Of a DNA stretch of 64,000 nt, positions 46,091 to 54,964 are shown in pieces; position 1 is the stretch's first letter, and each line of letters starts with the position of its first letter. Under the pieces are notes generated by a model that searched no databases, was not told the origin of the DNA, and was given only the letters and a program-made list of their open reading frames with translations. This DNA is from Alloscardovia sp963543015 (GTDB lineage: Bacteria; Actinomycetota; Actinomycetes; Actinomycetales; Bifidobacteriaceae), in NCBI GenBank assembly GCA_963543015.1, contig CAUTYZ010000001.1, forward strand, positions 186,001 through 250,000. The letters are read 5' to 3'. A program made the position numbers and the translations under genes.

Positions 46091-47536
46091 CTAAAACAGC
46101 GCTCCTTGATCGAACTCATCCGAATTTCCATCAGCGTTTCCGGCTGCACCGTTAGCAGCACCACGGCGAGGCCTCTGCGTATTGCGGACTGCGAATGCAT
46201 CCTCGCGCTCAAGAATTGCCGCGGCATTATCGGACTGGGAACGAAGTTGAGAGTCCAGCAAGACAGCATCCGCACTCACGAGGAAAGCGCGATCGTTGAG
46301 ACCTTGCAAGTACAAACCATCCAGTCCCTGCACACGAGACATCGCTACATATCCCATGCCAGGCGCAAACGTTCTTCTCAAATCCATGACCGCACGATGA
46401 AGTGTCATACCTTGCGATTTATGAATGGTAATTCCCCACGCACATCGAAGAGGCACTTGCGAGACAACTGCGAGAACGGTTTCCACATCCGTAATTTCCC
46501 AATCAGCGGGTTTCATCGTCACGATATGACCGTTGTCGAATTCGACGATCGGCCATCCACCCTTCGAAGCAGACGTGAAGGACTTCACGATACCTAACGA
46601 ACCATTGACGTATTGTTTATCAGGATCGTTGCGCAAAGCCATCACACTCGCACCCTCGCGAAGTACGAGATTTTCAGGAGCAAGCATATTCTTTTTCAAA
46701 CGCTCGACGAGCTGCGCGGAGCCAGCCGATGTGGCGACAAAAGTATGAGCAGGCCCCGTCAAACGATTGAGCTGCACATCGTTGAGCATATCTGCTTGCT
46801 TATTTGACGGGAAAAGATGCGTAATAATGTCGTCCTCGTCATAAGGCACACCAATGCGAGAAGCAACGGTCATGTAATCGTCCTGCGTGACGCTGCCCTC
46901 ACGAATGGATGTGAGAACGCTCAATAATTGTCCATCATCTTGACGATGCTGCTCGGTCAGATAGCACACAATGGGGTTCAGAGCATCCCACGCAAAAGAT
47001 TCCGTAATGAAACCTTCCATGTTCTTCCCATGCGATGCATACTTGTCTTGCATCTGCATAGCTTCTACCGATACCCCCAGAACATCGGAATTTCTCGAGG
47101 ATACAGATACCGGCGGGAGCTGGAAAAAATCACCAGAAATGATGACTTGCAAACCGCCAAAAGGTTCGTTATTTTTCCGAGCACGTCGGCATACTTCGTC
47201 GACAAGATCAAAGAACCACGCATGAATCATGGATGCTTCATCGATGATGAGTACATCGGCGTTCACCAACGATTTTTTGCGACGCGTCATAATGCGTTTC
47301 ATCACCGATTCACTTAAAGACGTTGAAATACCAATACCACTAAATGAGTGAATCGTTTGACCATTAATATGCGTCGCCGCAATTCCCGTAGATGCGGTAA
47401 CGGCGACCGATTTTCCCTGCTTTCGAGCAGCTGTGACAAACTCATTTAAGACATACGTTTTACCCGCGCCCGGTGCACCCGTCAGATACACCGACGCACC
47501 CGCATTCATAATTTCGAGAGCTTGCGATTGGAACAT
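46091..47536 (-). CDS. PIF1-like DNA helicase (UvrD/RecD superfamily)
   Basis: 481 aa. Walker A GAPGAGKTYVLNEF, AVTASTGIAATHINGQTIHS, Walker B VLIIDEASMIHAWF, QVIISGDFFQLPPV, and the C-terminal ITIHKSQGMTLHRAVMDL with GMGYVAMSRVQGLDGLYL. PIF1-type helicases move 5' to 3' and clear secondary structure; role here is uninvestigated. The last 30 residues are low-complexity (GAANGAAGNADGN). Confidence 0.9.
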   Translation of the reverse strand: MFQSQALEIMNAGASVYLTGAPGAGKTYVLNEFVTAARKQGKSVAVTASTGIAATHINGQTIHSFSGIGISTSLSESVMKRIMTRRKKSLVNADVLIIDEASMIHAWFFDLVDEVCRRARKNNEPFGGLQVIISGDFFQLPPVSVSSRNSDVLGVSVEAMQMQDKYASHGKNMEGFITESFAWDALNPIVCYLTEQHRQDDGQLLSVLTSIREGSVTQDDYMTVASRIGVPYDEDDIITHLFPSNKQADMLNDVQLNRLTGPAHTFVATSAGSAQLVERLKKNMLAPENLVLREGASVMALRNDPDKQYVNGSLGIVKSFTSASKGGWPIVEFDNGHIVTMKPADWEITDVETVLAVVSQVPLRCAWGITIHKSQGMTLHRAVMDLRRTFAPGMGYVAMSRVQGLDGLYLQGLNDRAFLVSADAVLLDSQLRSQSDNAAAILEREDAFAVRNTQRPRRGAANGAAGNADGNSDEFDQGALF

Positions 47537-47592
47537 TCGTATTCGTAAGTCTTTCCGTGAGCTGTCACGCGTCAGGCATGAATGGTGAGTTC

Positions 47593-47640
47593 AATAATCA
47601 GGTTTAATAATCAGGTTTAATAATCAGGTTTAATAATCAG
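47593..47640. repeat. 13-bp tandem repeat across the orn stop codon
   Basis: AATAATCAGGTTT occurs exactly three times (47593-47631) with a partial fourth copy (47632-47640) that contains the last codons and the TAA of orn. The unit is not a multiple of three. Confidence 0.9.
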
Positions 47641-48331
47641 TCTTTTCTGGCGTCGACTCATCGGTCAAAGCATTGCCCTGTTCTTCGTATGTGCGAAGCA
47701 GACTTGTCGATTCGATACGTTCAGCGCCCGCTTGGGATTCCTGAACAGTTGGGTTATCCTTTACAAACATCATCTCGCGATAGTAACGCAATTCGTCAAT
47801 CGATTCGATAATATCTGCGAGCGCGCGATGACCGCCATGCTTTTCTGGCTTGTTTTCATACACTGCTGGATACCAGCGACGGCTTAATTCCTTGAGCGTG
47901 CTCACATCGATGATGCGATAGTGCAGATTGCTCATCAGAGTTGGCATGTATTTGTCCAAGAATTTCTTATCCGAATGGATGGAATTTCCCGCAAGATGTG
48001 CCTTGCCATTGCCTTCAGTTGGGAGGAATTTTTGGACGTATTCCACGATGCGCTTTTCTGCTTCTTCAAGCGTTAAACCGTTCTCCCATTCATCGACAAG
48101 ACCGGAGGACGTGTGCATATGACGAACGAAATCATTCATATGGTCAATTGCCGCTTGGCTTGGCTTGATTACCAAATCAATGCCCTCATCCAAAACGTTC
48201 ATATTAAAATCTGTAGGAACTACAGAGACTTCACACAATTCATCATTATTGATATCTAATCCCGTCATTTCGCAATCAATCCAAATCATGCGGGATTCTT
48301 CTGCACTCAATGCGCCTGCTTCTTGTGCCAT
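47630..48331 (-). CDS. orn: Oligoribonuclease
   Basis: 233 aa. DEDDh 3'-5' exonuclease that degrades 2-5-nt RNAs. Asp and Glu in IWIDCEMTGLD, Asp in VSTLKELSRRWYP region and HRALADIIESIDELRYY. It is longer than E. coli Orn by about 50 residues, mainly a C-terminal tail. TTTGGAG precedes the ATG at 48331. Confidence 0.95.
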   Translation of the reverse strand: MAQEAGALSAEESRMIWIDCEMTGLDINNDELCEVSVVPTDFNMNVLDEGIDLVIKPSQAAIDHMNDFVRHMHTSSGLVDEWENGLTLEEAEKRIVEYVQKFLPTEGNGKAHLAGNSIHSDKKFLDKYMPTLMSNLHYRIIDVSTLKELSRRWYPAVYENKPEKHGGHRALADIIESIDELRYYREMMFVKDNPTVQESQAGAERIESTSLLRTYEEQGNALTDESTPEKTDY

Positions 48332-48631
48332 TTTGACTCCAAACTGTCCCGAAAGGTGCTGACGAATGATGACTTTCGTCTGCTCGTCAGCTCCACTGTC
48401 TTACTACCGTTTAGGATACTCCTGTGTCTGCATCTTGACGTTTTGCATTATCTGCATCGTCTTCCGAACTCAAATCTTCAGAGAGTGAACCTCACCGAAT
48501 CTCTCAACTCCGCCACGCCACACCCCTCCTTTGCAACTGCTTTGCAAACCACTTGCGAGTGTCTTGTGTGCATAGTGTCTTCTATAATGAAAACGTTATC
48601 ATTGAACACGCAACTTGATGGAGAGTATGCT
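48332..48631. other. Divergent promoter region between orn and the alpha-glucosidase gene
   Basis: 300 bp. No gene. Holds the alpha-glucosidase promoter and operator described at 48583-48601; the orn promoter was not placed. Confidence 0.5.
48583..48601 (+). promoter_or_regulatory. -10 box with overlapping cre-like operator of the alpha-glucosidase gene
   Basis: TATAAT (48583-48588) is followed directly by TGAAAACGTTATCA (48588-48601). The latter matches the cre consensus TGWAANCGNTNWCA at every fixed position, the site class bound by LacI/CcpA-type regulators. Lying at the start of transcription, it would repress. Confidence 0.7.
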
Positions 48632-50350
48632 ATGACTAGCAACGCAACTAACGCAGACTTGTGGTGGCAAAACGCCGTTGTCTACCAAATTTATCCACGC
48701 TCTTTTGCAGATACGACCGGAAACGGCTTGGGCGACATTAAGGGCATTACCGCTCATATGGATTACCTTGATCAGCTCGGAGTCGATGCTATTTGGCTGT
48801 CGCCATTCTATCCATCTGCACTCGCCGATGGTGGTTATGACGTGGATGATTATCGTAATGTTGATCCTCGTTTGGGAAATATGGACGACTTCGACGAGAT
48901 GGTCGCAGCTGCTCACGCACGCGATATTAAGGTCATCGTAGACATCGTTCCAAACCATAGCTCGAATCGTCACGAGTATTTCAAGGCTGCACTTGCTGCT
49001 GGCAAGGGTTCCCCTGAGCGTGACCGTTACATTTTCCGCGATGGTCGCGGCGAAGACGGAGAACTTCCTCCAAATAATTGGGAATCTATCTTCGGTGGTT
49101 CCGCATGGGAACGCGTCGAAGATGGTCAATGGTATCTTCATATGTTTGCTCCAGAGCAGCCAGATTGGAACTGGGACAACCCTGACGTTCACGAAGAATT
49201 CTTAACAACTTTGCGTTTCTGGTGCGATCACGGAACTGACGGTTTCCGCGTAGACGTAGCTCACGCATTGAAGAAGGATATGAATTCTCCTGAACTCGAT
49301 GAGGTTTCTCCTCGTGATGGCGCAAACCGTATCGATGGTTCACATCCTCTCTTCGACCGCAATGAAGTTCACGAAATTTATGCTGAATGGCGAAAGCTTT
49401 TCAACGAATACAACCCTCCTCGCTTCGCTGTAGCAGAAGCATGGGTACGTCCAGAACGTCAGTATCTCTATGCAAGCCCTGATGATTTGGGACAGATTTT
49501 CAATTTTGCATTTGCGACTAAGCAGTGGGCTCGCAATAATTTCCATGAGGCAATCGAAGCTGGTTTGGAAACAACCGAGCGTTCTGGCTCGACAGCGACA
49601 TGGGTTATGAGCAATCACGATTTGATTCGCCATGCTTCTCGTTTTGCACTTCCACAAATTCCTGCACCTGACCAGCATCAGATTGCATTCGACTGGCTTT
49701 TGCGCGATGGTAAGACATATACAGAAAACCGTGAGCTCGGTACTCGCCGTTCACGCGCAGCTCTTCTTTTGGAAATGGCTTTGCCAGGATCAGCATATGT
49801 CTATCAGGGCGAAGAGCTTGGTCTGTTTGAAGTCGCGGACATTCCATGGGATCAGCTGGAAGATCCAAGCGCATTCTCCAGCCATGATGCAGGAAAGATT
49901 AAGGGTCGCGACGGTTGCCGTGTCCCTCTCCCATGGGTTGGTTCGGATACTGAAGGATCTTTTGGATTCTCTCCTGAAAATTCTTCTGAAAAGCCTCACC
50001 TTCCTCAGCCACAGTGGTATAAGGATTTCGCTGCAGATGTAGAAGATGCTGATGCTGATTCTATGCTGAACTTGTATCGTGAAGTATTGCGTTTGCGCCA
50101 CGAATTGCAGGCAGACGATCACAAGGTCGAGTGGCTCGCTGAAGACAAGGAAAGCGGTCTCTTCGATGGTGCTGATGGTCACATGGGTGGAGTTATCGCT
50201 TACAAGCGCTCAAACGGTTGGGCAAATGTCACGAACTTCTCCGCTACTCCAGCAGAGCTTCCAGCAGGTCAGATCCTCATTACTTCTGGTCCGCTCACAG
50301 CGGACGGCAAGCTTCCACAGGACACCTCTGCATGGATTCAGTTAGACTAG
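48632..50350 (+). CDS. Alpha-glucosidase, glycoside hydrolase family 13
   Basis: 572 aa from the ATG at 48632 (GGAG 8 bp upstream). Cytoplasmic exo-glucosidase. VVYQIYPRSFADTTGNGLGD, the four conserved regions DIVPNHSS, GFRVDVAHAL (nucleophile Asp), FAVAEAW (Glu) and VMSNHDLIRH (Asp). QYLYASPDDLGQIFNFAFAT is like the oligo-1,6/alpha-1,4-glucosidases of bifidobacteria. Exact linkage preference is open. Confidence 0.95.
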   Translation: MTSNATNADLWWQNAVVYQIYPRSFADTTGNGLGDIKGITAHMDYLDQLGVDAIWLSPFYPSALADGGYDVDDYRNVDPRLGNMDDFDEMVAAAHARDIKVIVDIVPNHSSNRHEYFKAALAAGKGSPERDRYIFRDGRGEDGELPPNNWESIFGGSAWERVEDGQWYLHMFAPEQPDWNWDNPDVHEEFLTTLRFWCDHGTDGFRVDVAHALKKDMNSPELDEVSPRDGANRIDGSHPLFDRNEVHEIYAEWRKLFNEYNPPRFAVAEAWVRPERQYLYASPDDLGQIFNFAFATKQWARNNFHEAIEAGLETTERSGSTATWVMSNHDLIRHASRFALPQIPAPDQHQIAFDWLLRDGKTYTENRELGTRRSRAALLLEMALPGSAYVYQGEELGLFEVADIPWDQLEDPSAFSSHDAGKIKGRDGCRVPLPWVGSDTEGSFGFSPENSSEKPHLPQPQWYKDFAADVEDADADSMLNLYREVLRLRHELQADDHKVEWLAEDKESGLFDGADGHMGGVIAYKRSNGWANVTNFSATPAELPAGQILITSGPLTADGKLPQDTSAWIQLD

Positions 50351-50375
50351 TAGTAAGTCATTAACATACGTGATG

Positions 50376-50404
50376 TGTGCGTTCTTGTGACGCGCACATT
50401 TTTT
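50376..50404 (+). terminator. Terminator of the alpha-glucosidase gene
   Basis: TGTGCGT (50376-50382) pairs with GCGCACA (50392-50398), followed by six T. Confidence 0.85.
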
Positions 50405-50433
50405 ACGTACGACGAGATGTACGAGGAGTACTT

Positions 50434-50970
50434 ATGCAAGCAATTATGCACACCACAATGGGTGATATCACTATCGAGCTCTTCCCAGAAGATGCTCCAG
50501 TAACCGTAGAAAACTTCGTCGGTCTTGCAACCGGCGAGAAGGAATGGACCGACCCATTGACTGGCGAAAAGTCCCATGATCCTTTCTACAACGGTCTTAC
50601 TTTCCACCGCGTTATCAAGGATTTTATGATTCAGGGTGGCTGCCCATTGGGCACCGGTACCGGCGGTCCTGGATACAACTTCGATGATGAAATTAACAAG
50701 CACACGTTCGCTGAGCCTTACAAGCTCGCAATGGCAAATGCTGGCCGTCGTCCAAATCCTTTCACAGGAAAGCTTTCTGGCACGAATGGTTCTCAGTTCT
50801 TCATCACCACAGTGCCAACTCCATGGCTTGATGGAAAGCACACCATCTTTGGTGAAGTAGTGGATGAGGAATCCAAGAAGGTTGTCGATGCAATTGACGC
50901 TGTGCCAACTGACGGTCGCGATAATCCTCTTAAGCCAGTGATGATTGAATCTATCGATATCATCAAGTAA
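50434..50970 (+). CDS. Cyclophilin-type peptidyl-prolyl isomerase
   Basis: 178 aa from the ATG at 50434 (GAGGAG upstream). FHRVIKDFMIQGGCP and GSQFFITTVPTPWLDGKHTI carry the active-site Arg, Phe, Gln and Trp. No signal peptide, so cytoplasmic. Codon choice looks biased, as for abundant proteins. Terminated by the next hairpin. Confidence 0.95.
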   Translation: MQAIMHTTMGDITIELFPEDAPVTVENFVGLATGEKEWTDPLTGEKSHDPFYNGLTFHRVIKDFMIQGGCPLGTGTGGPGYNFDDEINKHTFAEPYKLAMANAGRRPNPFTGKLSGTNGSQFFITTVPTPWLDGKHTIFGEVVDEESKKVVDAIDAVPTDGRDNPLKPVMIESIDIIK

Positions 50971-50992
50971 GTAGAATTTTTATCGCACATAT

Positions 50993-51026
50993 ATGGGCGG
51001 TTTCTTCCCCTGGAAGAGCCGCCCAT
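50993..51026. terminator. Bidirectional terminator between the cyclophilin gene and the T7SS-like locus
   Basis: ATGGGCGG (50993-51000) pairs with CCGCCCAT (51019-51026), inner CTTCC/GGAAG stem. Marks the left end of the leftward T7SS-like cluster. Confidence 0.8.
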
Positions 51027-51030
51027 TACG

Positions 51031-51492
51031 TTATCTTTCCGTTACTTCTCGCGGTATACCGCTCTGCGCGTGACAACGCACCTGATAAAGGATAAGCGCT
51101 GTCATAGCACAATTACTGGTCACAGCATACACATCGACACACAGCCCCACGTATCTGCCATAATCCTGACCGTAATACGTCATCGGAAGTCCTAATTTTC
51201 CCGCTATGTACTCTCCAAACGCAATTGCTATAGCTGCGACGATAATCACGCATACGTTAAGAATGGCAAGAACCCAACGCAATACACCTCCTGTCATTCG
51301 AACGATATATGCGTGAAGAATTAACGGGAAAATAAACCCAACCAGCATGAGCGAGTTGAGAACGAAATCATAGCCAAGACTTCCATCATGTCTCAGGCCG
51401 ATAATGAGCATACCCACAGCAGTTATATTAAAAATGCATGAATATGTGAGCAGAAGAATCTGCTGATCTTGTGTTTCCTTATCTGAGTACAT
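51031..51492 (-). CDS. Small four-span membrane protein, last gene of the T7SS-like locus
   Basis: 153 aa with about four hydrophobic segments (ILLLTYSCIFNITAVGMLII, SLMLVGFIFPLILHAYIV, WVLAILNVCVIIVAAIAIAF, CVDVYAVTSNCAMTALILY). AAGGAC lies upstream. No family recognised. It follows a larger membrane protein and the 472-aa candidate effector, so it could be an immunity protein or accessory; this is inference from position. Confidence 0.75.
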   Translation of the reverse strand: MYSDKETQDQQILLLTYSCIFNITAVGMLIIGLRHDGSLGYDFVLNSLMLVGFIFPLILHAYIVRMTGGVLRWVLAILNVCVIIVAAIAIAFGEYIAGKLGLPMTYYGQDYGRYVGLCVDVYAVTSNCAMTALILYQVRCHAQSGIPREVTER

Positions 51493-51651
51493 ACGTGTCG
51501 TCCTTCCACCTGTGGAAGAGAGGGACGCCCCCCTATGTGCGTATCTTTTTGTTTCGTATGACCCTCGCCGATGAGAACAATCATACGTTTTCTATAATAA
51601 CTCTTTCAGAGCCATATGGATGCATGATACAGCAGATAAAACTGGCTCAAG

Positions 51652-52431
51652 CTATGACTTTTTCGATTGAGTGGCGCCGACGGCTCCGCCGAGACCGCCT
51701 ACAGCGATGAACAAATCGAGGACCGCGATAATAGCGGTAAACCACTCATATGCCGCATCCACATCACCACGCTCAGCAAAATACTTCATCGTCATCAAAT
51801 CCACAGTAAAAGAAAACACACTGACCGCACACATCACTACACCCACAGCAAACATACCCGGCTTAAACGAACCAAAGAAGAGTGAGAAAAGCCAAAATGG
51901 AATCACCACTAATGGTGTAATAATAAGCGACACCGCCCACACAGCCTTCACCCGAGCAACAATCCAATCAACAGCAAAAGCACACACAAAACCAGCAAGC
52001 GCAAAAGGCAACACTACATAAGCCATTTCTGTAAAACCATGAGCACTCGCACTCAACATACCAAGGAATGATGCTAAACAGATATCAGTAATAACTCCAA
52101 CTGCAAATACTCCGCTTCTTCCTCTAGTAGTTTTCGTTAGGGTTGAAAAATAGCCAAAAAAGCAGACAAGAATAAATCCCAGAAGTATGCACAATCCAGC
52201 TAATAGACGCATATCTTCATTTTCCTGGCCACCATTACAAAACGCGAAAGCAAAATTCGCGAAATACGCAACTGTACACATCACAAGCAGCACAAGAAGC
52301 TTACGCTTAGCACCCCTCAACGTATACACACGTTTGCCAGAGACAACTTTACGCACACCCCTACCTGTGATTGACATAAAATATCCGGCAGGGAAATTAC
52401 CGACCTTCTCCTGGTCAAGTAGATTTGTCAT
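51652..52431 (-). CDS. Polytopic membrane protein downstream of candidate effector 2
   Basis: 259 aa: about 40 residues of basic N-terminus (GRGVRKVVSGKRVYTLRGAK), then about seven hydrophobic spans. Starts 24 bp after the 472-aa gene with AGAGGAT. Its position matches that of the paralogous membrane proteins after candidate effector 1, but the conserved C-terminal motif of those (VRKHPYS) is missing. I see no family; candidate immunity protein. Confidence 0.78.
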   Translation of the reverse strand: MTNLLDQEKVGNFPAGYFMSITGRGVRKVVSGKRVYTLRGAKRKLLVLLVMCTVAYFANFAFAFCNGGQENEDMRLLAGLCILLGFILVCFFGYFSTLTKTTRGRSGVFAVGVITDICLASFLGMLSASAHGFTEMAYVVLPFALAGFVCAFAVDWIVARVKAVWAVSLIITPLVVIPFWLFSLFFGSFKPGMFAVGVVMCAVSVFSFTVDLMTMKYFAERGDVDAAYEWFTAIIAVLDLFIAVGGLGGAVGATQSKKS

Positions 52432-52455
52432 AGTATCCTCTTTCCGATTATCTCT

Positions 52456-53874
52456 TTAATCTGTTGCTGCAGAAAAGACATCTGCCAATCCACCCGCGAA
52501 TCCACTCAGACCAGGGAAAAACAGATGAACCGTATTTAGAGTCATCGCAATTTGCTTAGATGCGCCAGCATTTTTATGCGCATATGCTGAATATATTTCT
52601 TTCGCAGATGAAGTTGCATCCTTCACAAAGTCAAGAGTATGTTGTGCATCATCAGCCGTTGAAAAAGCATCCTTAAAAACTAGTCCGAGATTGCCAGCGA
52701 TTGGATCGCCTTTAACAAAGCTTGGCATCATGCTCTTGATAAAATTATTTCCAATTTCGTGGGCTACAGTTCCCTTAGGAACAATCTGCGTTCCGCTTGA
52801 AGACACTATCTTATCCCCAAAGCCCATTGCCTTCGCTAGAAAAACCTGAGCTTTTGAACTGCTACCTACAACCTCTCCAGCAGAAGCAGTAGCTTTAACA
52901 GTAGAAGATGTCGCCTTGGCTGCCTCTCCAACAGCTTTTATCCCTGCAGCGCCAGAAAGTCCTCCCGCAATCGCCGCCAGACCATTTAATCCTAACTCTA
53001 AGAGACCAATTTCCCCTCTTGAGTACTTGGCTGTAGAATCCACCAGCGATATCGCCGACGTCGCCATTATTATCGCAGCAAAGAGCCATCCCGGTCCAGG
53101 TATAAATAGGCTCAGCACACCTACTACAGCACCTATGAATTCTGAAACTTTTACGATGGTCTTCCACGTGTCACTCATAAAGAAATCATGGATTCCCTGT
53201 CGCAGAGCTTGCAAGAAGCTCATCTTTTTCACGCCAGCCTGATTTTGTGCAGCAAAGACAGCATTGACGAATCGCGCTTCAGCCTCGTCATAATCAGCCT
53301 TCGCACGATTAATTGTCGCTTTCGCAGATTCAAAATCCGCATCATACCCAGCAATGGAGCGCGTGAGCTGATCGATTTGCTGTTCTGCCAGTTCTTGGCT
53401 GGATTGATGGTTCGCTTTCTGCGCATCGGAATAGTGTGACGTATCAGCACTTTTACTCCGTTGCAGCTGACTTTGTGTGCTGGATAATTGTGACTGTAAC
53501 GACTTGCGCTGGTTATACGCTTCGACAGCTTCATTCAATGCCCTGTCCGCTGTCACCTGCTGAGAGTTCATGTCCGAAGCCCACGTTTTAAGTCCGCTTT
53601 CTACCGAGTTCACTCCCTCAGACAATTTTGCCACTCGAGATGGGAAATCGCCCAGCATCTCAACAAAGGCAACGCCCGCTTGACTCATGGAAAACGTTGT
53701 TGTTCCGACGGATTTACTCTGAATTTGCTGCAGTACCGTCGCCATTTGGAACAAAGGAGTACCGTAGTTATTCTTCAAATCTGCTGCAAGATTTTCGACA
53801 ACATTGGGATTTCCAGGCACTGGATCAGACCTGTATCCTACAATTTGCCACTCTGACGCATCAGGACGTGCCAT
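52456..53874 (-). CDS. Candidate T7SS effector 2 (DPVPGN N-terminus)
   Basis: 472 aa. Begins with ASEWQIVGYRSDPVPGNPNV, the Trp ... DPxPG[ND] pattern of putative actinobacterial T7SS-secreted proteins (T7SS_signal-type domain, from memory). Residues 20-220 are helical with a coiled coil (QLSSTQSQLQRSKSAD). A hydrophobic stretch near 250-275 (VLSLFIPGPGWLFAAIIMAT) and Ala/Gly-rich helices (GLAAIAGGLSGAAGIKAVGE) follow. The last 200 residues have no recognised catalytic motif; a membrane-active toxin is possible. GAGGAGG precedes the start; it sits 2 bp after the 212-aa gene and just before a membrane-protein gene. Confidence 0.8.
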   Translation of the reverse strand: MARPDASEWQIVGYRSDPVPGNPNVVENLAADLKNNYGTPLFQMATVLQQIQSKSVGTTTFSMSQAGVAFVEMLGDFPSRVAKLSEGVNSVESGLKTWASDMNSQQVTADRALNEAVEAYNQRKSLQSQLSSTQSQLQRSKSADTSHYSDAQKANHQSSQELAEQQIDQLTRSIAGYDADFESAKATINRAKADYDEAEARFVNAVFAAQNQAGVKKMSFLQALRQGIHDFFMSDTWKTIVKVSEFIGAVVGVLSLFIPGPGWLFAAIIMATSAISLVDSTAKYSRGEIGLLELGLNGLAAIAGGLSGAAGIKAVGEAAKATSSTVKATASAGEVVGSSSKAQVFLAKAMGFGDKIVSSSGTQIVPKGTVAHEIGNNFIKSMMPSFVKGDPIAGNLGLVFKDAFSTADDAQHTLDFVKDATSSAKEIYSAYAHKNAGASKQIAMTLNTVHLFFPGLSGFAGGLADVFSAATD

Positions 53875-53876
53875 GC

Positions 53877-54515
53877 CTACTCCTCCTCCGTTTCGAAGTG
53901 TGCTGCTTGTGGGGAACTCTCAGAATCATCCCCATCCGCATTCTGATCCTCTTCAACTTTGACAGTACCCGCAACCGTCTCAAAAAGACGAGCAAGCGTA
54001 TTCTTAATTCCCACATTTGGTGAGAACAAAACCAATGACAAGACTGCGTTCCCCACTGGAACGAGTGTGCGCAGTAGCACTACAGGGACATTATCAAAAA
54101 GTTCGACGCCAAAAGTTTGCAAAGCCTTACCAGCATGAGTGAGAGTGACTATTTGCTTATCCACTCCTTGCGGACGAGAAGCATCAGTCATTGAGTACAC
54201 GTCATATAAAGCATCGATGACTTCTTGATCATCATCAGGGATAATCATTGGCAGCGCTTGCACCATCAAGAACATGCTCAACGAACCATCTGTCGTAGGA
54301 GTTATGTAGCTTGCCGCATAATGCGTACCACTATCGATGGCTGCACGTAATTGATCCGAAATATCTTTAACGAGCATCAATTTGTGCGCTTCTAATTCAG
54401 GCGATACCGCAATAAGATTATCCGCCATTGCATGAGCCGTTTCGCTTACAGTGTCATAAGACAAAGCGAGTTCATTCCAGCCAGCAGGAATATTTACTGA
54501 AAACGATAATGACAT
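53877..54515 (-). CDS. Hypothetical 212-aa protein of the T7SS-like locus
   Basis: Mixed alpha/beta protein without signal or membrane span. It begins SLSFSVNIPAGWNELALSY and ends with an acidic Ser/Glu tail (DQNADGDDSESSPQ). No family recognised. Between a small helical protein and candidate effector 2 (2-bp gap), it may be an effector-specific chaperone, a role filled by EspG in mycobacterial systems; sequence similarity to EspG was not seen. Confidence 0.8.
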   Translation of the reverse strand: MSLSFSVNIPAGWNELALSYDTVSETAHAMADNLIAVSPELEAHKLMLVKDISDQLRAAIDSGTHYAASYITPTTDGSLSMFLMVQALPMIIPDDDQEVIDALYDVYSMTDASRPQGVDKQIVTLTHAGKALQTFGVELFDNVPVVLLRTLVPVGNAVLSLVLFSPNVGIKNTLARLFETVAGTVKVEEDQNADGDDSESSPQAAHFETEEE

Positions 54516-54565
54516 GTATTTTCCCCACCTCTCACTGTGTACGATAGCTCAGTATCTATTGCGAT

Positions 54566-54892
54566 CTATTGCTCAGATTCGCCTGACTGTGCTGCTGCGC
54601 TAGACTCGCCACTGTCGTCTTGTGTGAGCGCAGACGATAATTCATTGTCCACATTGCTCGTCTCTGTACGAATCGTGCCAAGATATGAAGCGAGGTTTGC
54701 CGTATTCTCTGTAATCTTGCTGCGGTTTTGATCCAAGCCATCAAAGAAATTTTCCATAGCATTATGGGCTTTCTCCCCCAGCTCCGACGCTGACGTTTCT
54801 GTCCTCGCCATGGAAGTTAGTAACTGAGACATTCCTTCAAGCTGAGACTGCAATTCTGAAATTTCATTCTCGCGAATGACAAATTTATCCAT
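54566..54892 (-). CDS. Small helical WXG100-like partner protein of module 2
   Basis: 108 aa, two helices (ISELQSQLEGMSQLLTSMAR and the later helix with NFFDGLDQNRSKITENTANL) split by a turn, and a Ser/Glu-rich tail. Size and helix pattern fit ESAT-6-superfamily proteins or the small partners of LXG-type effectors. No WXG. AGGAGAAA precedes it. Encoded two genes before candidate effector 2. Confidence 0.75.
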   Translation of the reverse strand: MDKFVIRENEISELQSQLEGMSQLLTSMARTETSASELGEKAHNAMENFFDGLDQNRSKITENTANLASYLGTIRTETSNVDNELSSALTQDDSGESSAAAQSGESEQ

Positions 54893-54964
54893 AGCATTTC
54901 TCCTCTATACTCTCCTGTACTCTGTGCTTTCCATACTACCATCGTTGCGAGAAAACGTTGAGTT

